Positions 28,001-34,280 of a DNA stretch of 64,000 bases are shown in pieces. The DNA is taken from positions 1-64,000 of the forward strand of contig CAYWMD010000021.1 of NCBI GenBank assembly GCA_964458575.1, written 5' to 3'. Positions within the stretch are counted from its first letter, which is position 1, and every line of letters starts with the position of its first letter. The DNA is from CAYWMD01 sp964458575. GTDB lineage: Bacteria > Verrucomicrobiota > Verrucomicrobiia > Limisphaerales > JADLHS01. Position numbers and translations under genes: made by a program. The notes below the pieces were generated by a model. That model was not told where the DNA came from, did not search any database, and worked only from the letters and a program-made list of their open reading frames with translations.

Positions 28001-29318
28001 TGGTGCCGCTCACCACGGAAGCACCATTGCTGATAATCACCTGACAATTGCGACCCTGGTAGCCCGCGTAGAAATTAAACTGGTTGCTCCACGTTGAACC
28101 CGGATCGGTCACGATGGCGATGTTGTTCGAGCCGCCCGGACTCGCTCCCAGAAATCCGTCCGGACAGGACACGCGCCCGCCGCTGCTGATCGTCAGCCGG
28201 TTGCCCGAACCGTTTTTGCCCACGCCCATGTCCACCGTGGTACGCCAGACCGAACCGGTTCCCGTGACCACGGCCTCGTTTGTGCCACTCGTGGTGGAAG
28301 AACCCATTTCGCTGAAGAACGCAACCGCCATCGCACCGTTGCTGATGACGAGCCGGTTAAACGGGCTGTTGCTGCCGATGATCAGACGGTTGAGGACGAC
28401 GCCGGTCTGCAAACTCGTTCCCGGCCCGGTGAGGATGATCGTGTTTGAGGCGGCGGCGGAATTTAGCCCGGCTACGACGTTGCTCTTCGCAACCACGCTC
28501 GCGCCGTTGCTCACCACGAGGCGATTCCCGCTACCATCCTGACCCACGATCAAATCCAGCCGGTTGGTCCACAGCGATCCCGTTCCGGTGATCAGCGCCT
28601 CGTTGTTCTTGGCCGTGGATGACAACCCCACCGTGCCGGCGCCACCACTCACCCGACCGCCGTTCTCCACGAGCAACTGATTACTCCCGCCGCTCCAGCC
28701 GACAACGAAATCCGTGTCGTTCGTCCAATGCGAACCCGCGCCCGTCACCATCGCCTGGTTGTCTGAACCACCGTCACCCAGGTAGCTGTAGGGAGCGCCC
28801 ACCGTTGCCCCATTACTCACGACCAGTTGATTGCGGCCACTGAACTGACCGATGATCAAGCCGTCGCCATGAGTCCATAGCGAATTCGGGTCGGTGACGA
28901 TTGCCGTGCAATTGCTGGCCGGCGCGCGCCGGCCGACGATGGCCCCGAAATCCCCCACCACCCCGCCGCCACTGATCACGAGCCGGCTGAACGGGCCGTT
29001 GCTGCCCATGCTGAAAGCGCCGCCGATCTGCCAACGCGCCGTGGGACTGATGACGCGCACTTCGTTGGATCGGGCCGAGGCGTTCAACCCGATGATGCCG
29101 CGGCTGGTATTCGTCACGACCGCGTTGTCGGACAGCACGAGCAACGTGAAGGAGCCGTTCGTGCCGACGGTGAGCGTGCCGGTGATGTTGTTGGTGACGT
29201 TGGCCAGCGTGTTGGTCGCGCCGTCGCTGACGAGTTGGGCGTGCGCGTTGGTGGCAAACACGGTTGCGCAGGCGAAAAGCAGGAGCCTGCCGGCGGAAAA
29301 AGGCTGCGGCGCTTTCAT
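25089..29318 (-). CDS. Giant secreted T5SS/PEP-CTERM-associated and FG-GAP repeat protein (paralogue 3)
   Basis: The start is set at MKAPQPFSAGRLLLF, giving a signal peptide ending NAHAQ and 1409 residues. The first half matches the paralogues at 6467 and 10932: the same N-terminal block and about eight 'TGAGS.W.N...VG..G.GN.LVVSNG' repeats. Next comes a fibronectin III-like segment (W-F-E-W-G-A-T-T-N-Y-G). After it come seven ~67-residue repeats of the FG-GAP type ('YLKASNTEADD.FG.SVAVSGD...VGA..EDSNATGVNGNQ'), which form seven-bladed propellers in other proteins. The end is the C-terminal module closing K-F-F-R-L-F-K-P. There is no autotransporter barrel. An adhesin or matrix protein is likely (inference). 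Confidence 0.85.
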   Translation of the reverse strand: MKAPQPFSAGRLLLFACATVFATNAHAQLVSDGATNTLANVTNNITGTLTVGTNGSFTLLVLSDNAVVTNTSRGIIGLNASARSNEVRVISPTARWQIGGAFSMGSNGPFSRLVISGGGVVGDFGAIVGRRAPASNCTAIVTDPNSLWTHGDGLIIGQFSGRNQLVVSNGATVGAPYSYLGDGGSDNQAMVTGAGSHWTNDTDFVVGWSGGSNQLLVENGGRVSGGAGTVGLSSTAKNNEALITGTGSLWTNRLDLIVGQDGSGNRLVVSNGASVVAKSNVVAGLNSAAASNTIILTGPGTSLQTGVVLNRLIIGSNSPFNRLVISNGAMAVAFFSEMGSSTTSGTNEAVVTGTGSVWRTTVDMGVGKNGSGNRLTISSGGRVSCPDGFLGASPGGSNNIAIVTDPGSTWSNQFNFYAGYQGRNCQVIISNGASVVSGTTILGNDPSGSGSTLLVTGAGSMLSNSANLFVGSSGAVNQLTAGGGAVVRNSSAILGSSSASSNNTVLITGGDSTWENRAGLVVGDSGSGNQLIVSNGATVLSSNLFIGRSAPATGNRVVLEGGALFVTNTAGDGLLEIRRGTNILNAGLIEADILRMTNAAGKLEFMSGTLAIKSSRVSASNSVFIGNGPSPATLHLAGNGTHDFTGTPGLTLGNKAVLSGSGTLLVQLVLNPGSTFSPGASIGKISGSTTAFLGGNVVMEISKNGSGLTNDQFQTTGPLTYGAGGVLVVTNVGLTALTDGDSFPLFEATNYLGSFFSITLPPLDPGLTWTNRLSVDGSLRVRPISPATVSSLAADVLSASTERLNGLANPQAADTTAWFEWGATTNYGNVTPPQSLGSGMANTNFSAVLTGLTTDTYHFRAVVSNSLGVVFGSDRNFRTLDAYLKASNTEADDNFGFSVAVSGDIVVIGVIDEDSNATGVNGNQASNGASSSGAAYVFVRNGDSWTQPAYLKASNTEANDLFGWSVAASGDTIAVGAIGESSNASGVNGNQANNSASSAGAVYVFVRSGTNWSQQAYVKASNTGAGDQFGTSVALSGDTLVVGARLEDSNATGINGNGGDNTSTNSGAAYVFVRNGTNWTQQAYLKASNTGVSDQFGNSVSVSADTVVVGAFGEDSNAIGVNGNDGDDSASGAGAAYVFARSGTNWSQQAYLKASNTDAGDSFGLSVSVSGDTIAVGADDEDSQATGVNGNQANNSATNSGAAYVFVRNGTDWSQQAYLKASNTEASDFFGDTVSVSANTIVVGAPFEDSNASGLNGNQTNNGAAISGAAYVFVRSGTDWSQQDYIKASNAESGDIFADALAVSGGTIVIAATGESSSATGVNGDQNNNNALISGAAYVFSTLIPATLTLTPSGVGQATLSWTPTTPGFALQETLTLAPVSWSNSPSGATNPITLPISGQTKFFRLFKP
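25300..26690 (-). repeat. Seven tandem ~201-bp FG-GAP coding repeats
   Basis: Seven in-frame units of about 67 codons with very similar DNA (for example the recurring GAACACGTAAGCCGC and GTTGCTGGCTTTCAAATA blocks) lie within the gene at 25089-29318. Such near-identical tandem DNA can change copy number by recombination. Confidence 0.8.
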
Positions 29319-29360
29319 GTGAGTGGTGTCAATGTCATACCACAAATCATCGGGTTGGCG
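29319..29360 (-). promoter_or_regulatory. Conserved leader/promoter of the gene at 25089-29318
   Basis: On the minus strand GATGATTTGTGGTATGA and then CACCACTCAC immediately precede the ATG. This matches the leader before the gene starting at 13433 (17 of the last 23 positions identical, plus GATG and TTTGTG). Confidence 0.5.
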
Positions 29361-29410
29361 AGGCAATTTTTAGGAAAAGGGGCGAAAGGTGAAAGGAGCG
29401 AGGTGATGCA

Positions 29411-29440
29411 CGAAGTGGTGGCCCTGGCGGAGACTTTTGG
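29411..29440 (+). repeat. trpE-tail repeat, copy 7 (short)
   Basis: The frame E-V-V-A-L-A-E-T-F-G corresponds to the trpE-tail ending K-A-V-A-L-A-E-T-F-A, with CTGGCGGAGAC conserved. A purine-rich GAAAGGTGAAAGGAG stretch precedes it (29385-29400). Confidence 0.5.
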
Positions 29441-29469
29441 CGTGCTGCGTCGAATCGAATTCATGTTTC

Positions 29470-29498
29470 TCGTAGCGGCCGACGTGAGTCGGCTCAAA
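29470..29498. repeat. REP-like hairpin with GTGA loop
   Basis: GCCGAC-gtga-GTCGGC is a 6-bp perfect hairpin within a TAGCGGCCGACGTGAGTCGG context. The GTGA loop and flanking G/C stem resemble the arms of the palindromes inside purL (61480 and 60738). Confidence 0.5.
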
Positions 29499-29507
29499 CT
29501 GAATCCT

Positions 29508-29645
29508 CACGACTCCGAACCCAAAGCGGGATTTTAGGAAGCAGTGAACAAGAGCAAAGTCGATCCACCCTCCGCAATAGTCTGCTCCGGAGGAAGGGTG
29601 CTCGAAGCGGTGGCGCTGGCGGAGATGTTTGCGAAGACTCAGTAG
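29508..29645 (+). repeat. trpE-tail repeat, copy 8, with internal palindrome
   Basis: H-D-S-E-P-K-A-G-F, a stop, then E-A-V-N-K-S-K-V is the first half. The palindrome CACCCTCCG (29566-29574) facing CGGAGGAAGGGTG (29588-29600) interrupts it. V-L-E-A-V-A-L-A-E-M-F-A-K-T-Q and TAG follow. The 29319-29654 gap holds this, copy 7 and the REP-like hairpin, and no gene. Confidence 0.75.
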
Positions 29646-29654
29646 CTCGCGAAG

Positions 29655-30731
29655 TTAAGTCAAAGCAATTGGCCTTGGTTGACGAAGGTGTCGGCCAGCC
29701 GTGCTGGGGACTTCAAAATCAAGGTTGATGACGCCTTCCTTCTTTAGCTTTTTCAGCACGGGCCGGGCGTGTTTGCAGGTGACGCCATGCTCAAAACATT
29801 TCAAAGCGGCTTCCAATTCGTTGGGGCACTTGCCATCGCGGATTGTTTTCTCCAAGTCGCGCTCAAATGCCGTGACCTTGCTCGGACGGAACTCATCCAA
29901 CGGTAAAAGCATTTCGCCCGGCAGTATGTCTTCCCGGTTTATGTCAAAATCTGCTTCGCCGTTTAGCTCATCCGTTTCCCACGCGACACGCAGAAATTTC
30001 TCCATTCCGAGCGGATGCCCTGATCCGAAGATGACACCATAGATGTTTGAGCCCTTCTTGATGGAGAAAGGCGCCAAAAAATGCTGCCGCCTCTTTGGAA
30101 GCAATCCTCTGTAGTAATCAAGGACAGCACGGTGAACATGATAATAGTCATCCGGTCTCTTTATCTTTTGACAGATAGCTGGGTGCTCGCGAAACCTGTG
30201 CAGCGTCGAGGAGGAAATGAAAAACATGAAGTCGCAGGTCGGATAATTCACCAAACTCCGAAACACATCGTCCGAGATCTGATCGACGCCACATTGATCT
30301 GCGAAGACGAGTTTGGCAGCAGAGTCGCGCTGCAGAATCTCTTTCGCGTGTCCGAAAGCGGACGCAAACCTCAGCGCTCGAATGTCTAGTTCGACACCTG
30401 GAATCTCGAATCCCTTGGACCTGACATTTGCCTTGAGCTTTTCAATTTTTGTTTTGCTCTCATCGGAGAAATGAACCGCAATGCTTGTTTTTGAAAAGCC
30501 GGCTAAATCGCGGAAGGAATCGATCTGCCTCAAGATTCGTAGTGGACTGCCAAACTCTCCTGACACATCCGTGCCCGGTCCTGCAAAGAAATCGAAAACG
30601 TGAACCTCACGCCAAGTTGGCTCCGTCTTTGAGAGAAATACTGGCAACCACTCTCTCGCATACAACTCGAACAACTGCAGCTTGCTCAGTGTGCCCTCAT
30701 CAAACGGCTTGTCATGAAAGTCATCGGCCAT
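29655..30731 (-). CDS. tcmP: Three-Cys-motif partner protein TcmP
   Basis: 358 residues. The N-terminal part has V-F-D-F-F-A-G-P-G (47-53), like motif I of class I methyltransferases, followed by G-S-P-L-R-I-L, the pairing seen in TcmP proteins. V-F-A-D-Q-C-G-V-D and D-F-M-F-F-I-S-S-S-T-L-H-R-F further match the family as I know it. The C-terminal ~80 residues look like a winged-helix. TcmP is named for its regular pairing with a protein carrying a three-Cys, radical-SAM-like motif, and that partner is the next gene upstream, 3 nt away. No function has been established that I know of. GC appears lower (~50%) than in the flanking genes, suggesting acquisition. Confidence 0.85.
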   Translation of the reverse strand: MADDFHDKPFDEGTLSKLQLFELYAREWLPVFLSKTEPTWREVHVFDFFAGPGTDVSGEFGSPLRILRQIDSFRDLAGFSKTSIAVHFSDESKTKIEKLKANVRSKGFEIPGVELDIRALRFASAFGHAKEILQRDSAAKLVFADQCGVDQISDDVFRSLVNYPTCDFMFFISSSTLHRFREHPAICQKIKRPDDYYHVHRAVLDYYRGLLPKRRQHFLAPFSIKKGSNIYGVIFGSGHPLGMEKFLRVAWETDELNGEADFDINREDILPGEMLLPLDEFRPSKVTAFERDLEKTIRDGKCPNELEAALKCFEHGVTCKHARPVLKKLKKEGVINLDFEVPSTAGRHLRQPRPIALT

Positions 30732-30734
30732 TGC

Positions 30735-31538
30735 TCAAGCAAACGCCATTTCAAGCGGTGCGGCCTCGGAAAGCATTTCAAGCCTTTCCTCGCGCTCAGG
30801 AACTTCAACCGGCTCGCGCGCTGGGAATTCATCATACGTGCGACCATCCAATCTGCGGCCGGTTTCGCTTTTGCGCACGCCGCCCCACTGTTTGAAGAAG
30901 AACGACACCTTCGCTGCCCGGCACTGCGCGCGAATCTTTCGCACCCATGTCGCATCCATCGGCCTTGCTCCCGGCCCACTCTCACCACCGACAATTACCC
31001 AGTTGATGCCGTTCAAGTTGATTGGCCCGAGGTCTTCCAGAAGCGGCTCAATTGAAAGAAAGCGCACCTGAGCTGGTGCAGCGCGCAGTTGATTGACTCG
31101 CGGGATTCCGTGCCTCCGATTCTCGACGGACACGCCCCACCAAATGTGGGGCAATTTCGCTGCAAAACGCAGCTTGCCTGAGAGTAACTCGCGTAAACGC
31201 TCGGCGCGTTTAGTCAGGATTTGATACGTGTGCCAGTTGGCTTTCTCCATCACCGTAGCAACGGCTTCAATGTAATCGTCCGGCACTTTCTCGTGAAACA
31301 AATCGCTCATGGAGTTCACGAAAATCATCTTCGCCTTGGGCCAGCGCAAAGGCTCGGCCAGTTTCTCGGGAACAAGACGAAGATCAAAACCGAACTCGAA
31401 AGGATGCCCTGGCACACCGCGAAATCGTTCAGCGAAAGTCTCGGCGTAACAATGCGCGCAACCGGGACTGACCTTCGTGCAGCCCCGCACGGGATTCCAA
31501 GTCGCATCAGTCCACTCGATTTTGGAATTGTCGCTCAT
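30735..31538 (-). CDS. Phage Gp37/Gp68-like (DUF5131) three-Cys-motif protein
   Basis: The start at MSDNSKIEWTDATWNPVRGC is the standard beginning of this family; the frame upstream reads through the GGTGGGGCGAG repeat and is excluded. 267 residues. The Cys motif C-x6-C-x2-C (Cys20, 27, 30) followed by Y-A-E resembles a radical SAM cluster site with altered spacing. Further family marks are F-V-N-S-M-S-D-L-F, H-T-Y-Q-I-L-T-K-R, W-W-G-V-S-V-E-N and G-G-E-S-G-P-G-A-R-P. It is known from phages and bacterial mobile regions. The reaction is unknown. It overlaps no gene and lies 3 nt upstream of tcmP, forming a two-gene cassette. Confidence 0.88.
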   Translation of the reverse strand: MSDNSKIEWTDATWNPVRGCTKVSPGCAHCYAETFAERFRGVPGHPFEFGFDLRLVPEKLAEPLRWPKAKMIFVNSMSDLFHEKVPDDYIEAVATVMEKANWHTYQILTKRAERLRELLSGKLRFAAKLPHIWWGVSVENRRHGIPRVNQLRAAPAQVRFLSIEPLLEDLGPINLNGINWVIVGGESGPGARPMDATWVRKIRAQCRAAKVSFFFKQWGGVRKSETGRRLDGRTYDEFPAREPVEVPEREERLEMLSEAAPLEMAFA

Positions 31539-31670
31539 ACATGCCGGAATTCTGACAGAGAAGGTGGGACAAATACGGTCCGATGTCGAAAAGTAATTTT
31601 GCAGCCACTGCCGACCAAACCGAATACGACCTGAGGCGCGGTACTGCAAATTATCCCCCAACTCGAAAGC

Positions 31671-31749
31671 GGTGGGGCGAGCGTCCTCGCGAGCCGCCAT
31701 CGGACTGTCTTGCAGGTCACGCCCGGCGCGTCAGGAGACTCGCCCCACC
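31671..31749. repeat. Palindromic repeat, GGTGGGGCGAG family, copy 2
   Basis: An 11-bp perfect inverted repeat GGTGGGGCGAG (31671-31681) and CTCGCCCCACC (31739-31749) bounds a 79-bp element. It sits between the Gp37/Gp68-like gene and the beta-helix gene. The left end matches 2519-2538. Confidence 0.7.
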
Positions 31750-31773
31750 CCTATGCCGGGTGCGTGGGTTCGC

Positions 31774-34101
31774 TCACCAGACTTTCACCGTGCCTTTGCC
31801 CTTGTCCGGTTTTTCAAACGGTCCGGCGAAGGGATATGTCCGGCTTCTTTTCTTGCTGAAATAGTCCCGGTCAATTTTCAAAGGCGAGCCATCGGGATTC
31901 TCGTAAGCGACGTTGGGTATTTTGGCGTTGCCCAAGAGTTCGGTGGTGACGAGCGTGGTCGCCGCTTTCGGCATGGACGTCGGCAAAGTGAACTGGAGAT
32001 GGAAACTGTCGCCTTCCTCGACGAGTCGAGGCTGGGGATTGAAGTCCGATAGGACGAGCGCATTCGCTTCATTGGTGTAAGGCTGCGCGCCGTTGAAGTA
32101 AACGTTGCCGCCGGTTTGCAGCGGGTAGGGTCGGGTGTCGTAAACCCAAAGGCCGAAACCGGTGGATCGTTGCGATTTGGGATCGAAGAACGATGCACCT
32201 GTCGCGTTTGCACCCGCTCCCACGAAGATGTTGTTGTAGAAACGGTCGTCGCCGCCTTTGATCGTCGTCAGGCCGGCCACGGTGGTGGAATGGGCCGGAT
32301 GATACGGCGTCTCGCGGCCCGGCTCGGGGCGGCTGTTGATTTTTCCAACAAAGAGGTTGTGCACGTACGCGCCGCCTTCCGACATGTCCAGCAGGCTCGT
32401 CGGCGACAGGAAGAGGTTGTTGTCCACCAGAAACGGCCCGTGGTCCACCTCGACAAACAAATCCTGGCCCGCGTTGTCGTGAAACAGATTGCGCGACACG
32501 CGCGTGCCCTGGGCCATCCAATCCAGCCAGAGGCCCATGTTCGCCCGGTAGATGTGATTGCCCCGGATGATCGTGTCAATGGCCGCATGAAATTTGATGC
32601 CCGCCATCTCCGCGCCGGAGAACAATCGCCGCACGTGAATGTCGTGAATCACGTTGCCCTCGACGAGGCTGAACGCGGGGCCGAGACTGCCCACGATGCC
32701 GGCCTGTTCACAATGCGAGATGGTGTTGTAGCGGACAATGTGATGGCCGATTCGTTCCCGCGTCCAGGGAATGTGAAAGGCGTGGCCGCGTTCGATGGTT
32801 TTGACGTAGCCCTCGGCCGTGTTGGCCGAGGTGTTGTCGTATTGATCGCCGTGTTTGCCGAGCGTGATGCCGCAGCAGACGGAGTAGCTGACCACGTTGC
32901 GCTCGATAATCCAGCCCCGGCTCCAATGCGTGCCGATCAACCCGATCTGCTCGGCGGTCGGCGGCGCCCAGGGTGTGGCGGCGTGGCAAAGCGTGAAACC
33001 GCGCACGGTAATGTAGTTGCGACCCGGTTGGTCGGGATAAAACACGCATTGGCGCACGTTGATCTCCACGAGTTGATCATTGGGATTCACGCCGGGGAAC
33101 TGCGCCCAAAGGGTGGTGTTGGCATCGTCCGCTTGGGCGAACCAGAGGTTCGGGTGGATCGCCTGGGCTTGGGTGGATGCCGCGGGATGGCTCTTGAAGA
33201 CCAGGCAAAGCGTCTTGATGCCGCTGACCGGTTTGATGCGGGTGGGGATCGAGATCCAGGACTGCCAATCGCCGGTGTGTCGGACCGAACATTCACCCAG
33301 CAATTCCCCAGTGGGCGAGTCCAAGCGCAGTTCAATGACCCCTCCGGCCGTAGCCGACGCGGTGCGAATTACGATCTGCTCGGTATGTTCCCCGAAGTTG
33401 ACGCCGTCGTAGCGCACCCAATCACCGTTTTCAATCCAACCAATGCACTCGCCGCCCTCGGAACACGGGGCGGTTTGGATGCCTTGCTGTGCCGCAAAGC
33501 GGGCGGCGAAAGTCCGGGGCAGGTTGCCCCCCTTGCCGGGCTGCAACCAGGCAACGTTCAGGAGCGTGCCTGAATCCGCGACCGCTACCCAAGCCGGCTT
33601 CTGGCCGCCGGGGAGGAGGACTTCATCGAGCTTGGCCGCCTCGGTCAACCAGTCGCCGTTCAGATACACCGCGCCGGTGTGATGCACGCGCCCCAGCGGA
33701 CTGAACCAGTCGCCACGGATGACGTTGGTGTAGGGATTGAAATTGCCGAAGAACGAATTGGGCAGCGCGACCTGCCAGACATCGTCCTGCACCTTCTTCC
33801 AGCCCTTGATGACTTCGGAGCCTTTGATCTCCACCCGTGCTCCCGGCACGGCCCGATAAACAATGCGACGACGGTCGGATGTTCCCCCTCGCGGCGGATT
33901 GACGCGCTCGCGATACGTGCCTTCGTGCACGGTGATGACGTCGCCCGGTTGGGCAATCCGCGCCGCGGCAGAAATGGTTTTGAACGGTCGGGACGATGAG
34001 CCTTTGTTGGCGTCGTCGCCGGTGACGGAGACGTGGAATTCACGAGCAGATCCGGCGTAAGATGTGAGTGCCAGAAGCAGAAGTGCGGTTGGTTTTTTCA
34101 T
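31774..34101 (-). CDS. Secreted right-handed beta-helix protein with inserted CBM6-like domain
   Basis: 775 residues with signal peptide MKKPTALLLLALTSYAGSA. The N-terminus (F-H-V-S-V-T-G-D-D-A-N-K-G-S, PFKTISAAARIAQPGDVITV) is a DUF1565-type start of a parallel beta-helix. Residues ~205-330 (W-V-R-Y-D-G-V-N-F-G ... I-E-L-R-L-D-S-P-T-G ... C-L-V-F-K) read as a carbohydrate-binding module of family 6. After it the helix resumes with N-x-I-x-x-N turns (ERNVVSYS, RYNTISHCEQAGI, EGNVIHDI, RGNHIYRANMG, VDNNLFLS). It is probably an extracellular polysaccharide-active or -binding protein. The C-terminus (G-T-V-K-V-W) is unlike the FYR module. It lies 37 nt downstream of tRNA-Gly. Confidence 0.85.
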   Translation of the reverse strand: MKKPTALLLLALTSYAGSAREFHVSVTGDDANKGSSSRPFKTISAAARIAQPGDVITVHEGTYRERVNPPRGGTSDRRRIVYRAVPGARVEIKGSEVIKGWKKVQDDVWQVALPNSFFGNFNPYTNVIRGDWFSPLGRVHHTGAVYLNGDWLTEAAKLDEVLLPGGQKPAWVAVADSGTLLNVAWLQPGKGGNLPRTFAARFAAQQGIQTAPCSEGGECIGWIENGDWVRYDGVNFGEHTEQIVIRTASATAGGVIELRLDSPTGELLGECSVRHTGDWQSWISIPTRIKPVSGIKTLCLVFKSHPAASTQAQAIHPNLWFAQADDANTTLWAQFPGVNPNDQLVEINVRQCVFYPDQPGRNYITVRGFTLCHAATPWAPPTAEQIGLIGTHWSRGWIIERNVVSYSVCCGITLGKHGDQYDNTSANTAEGYVKTIERGHAFHIPWTRERIGHHIVRYNTISHCEQAGIVGSLGPAFSLVEGNVIHDIHVRRLFSGAEMAGIKFHAAIDTIIRGNHIYRANMGLWLDWMAQGTRVSRNLFHDNAGQDLFVEVDHGPFLVDNNLFLSPTSLLDMSEGGAYVHNLFVGKINSRPEPGRETPYHPAHSTTVAGLTTIKGGDDRFYNNIFVGAGANATGASFFDPKSQRSTGFGLWVYDTRPYPLQTGGNVYFNGAQPYTNEANALVLSDFNPQPRLVEEGDSFHLQFTLPTSMPKAATTLVTTELLGNAKIPNVAYENPDGSPLKIDRDYFSKKRSRTYPFAGPFEKPDKGKGTVKVW

Positions 34102-34138
34102 ATTCTTGCGAATGTTTTGCCCATGCGAAACCCGAGGG

Positions 34139-34212
34139 TGGAGCGGGCGAAGGGAATCGAACCCTCGTGTGAAGCTTGGAAGGCTTCCGTTCTACCATTG
34201 AACTACGCCCGC
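34139..34212 (-). tRNA. tRNA-Gly (anticodon UCC)
   Basis: The minus strand folds as a cloverleaf: acceptor GCGGGCG pairs with CGCCCGC, the D-arm contains AGTTCAATGGTAGAACG, anticodon stem GAAGC/GCTTC encloses loop CTTCCAA (anticodon TCC), and the T-arm has GAGGGTTCGATTCCCTT. The discriminator is U, and the CCA end is encoded (34139-34141). Confidence 0.95.
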
Positions 34213-34280
34213 GTCCAACTGCTCGCATCTTACCCCGCATGCTTGCCTTGTCAATCCATCGGCGCTACTCTCACGACCCA

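Noticed and set aside
1..29645. Integrative element with a trpE attachment site
   Set aside because: No integrase, recombinase or transposase gene is seen in the window, so an att-site role is kept as a hypothesis only.
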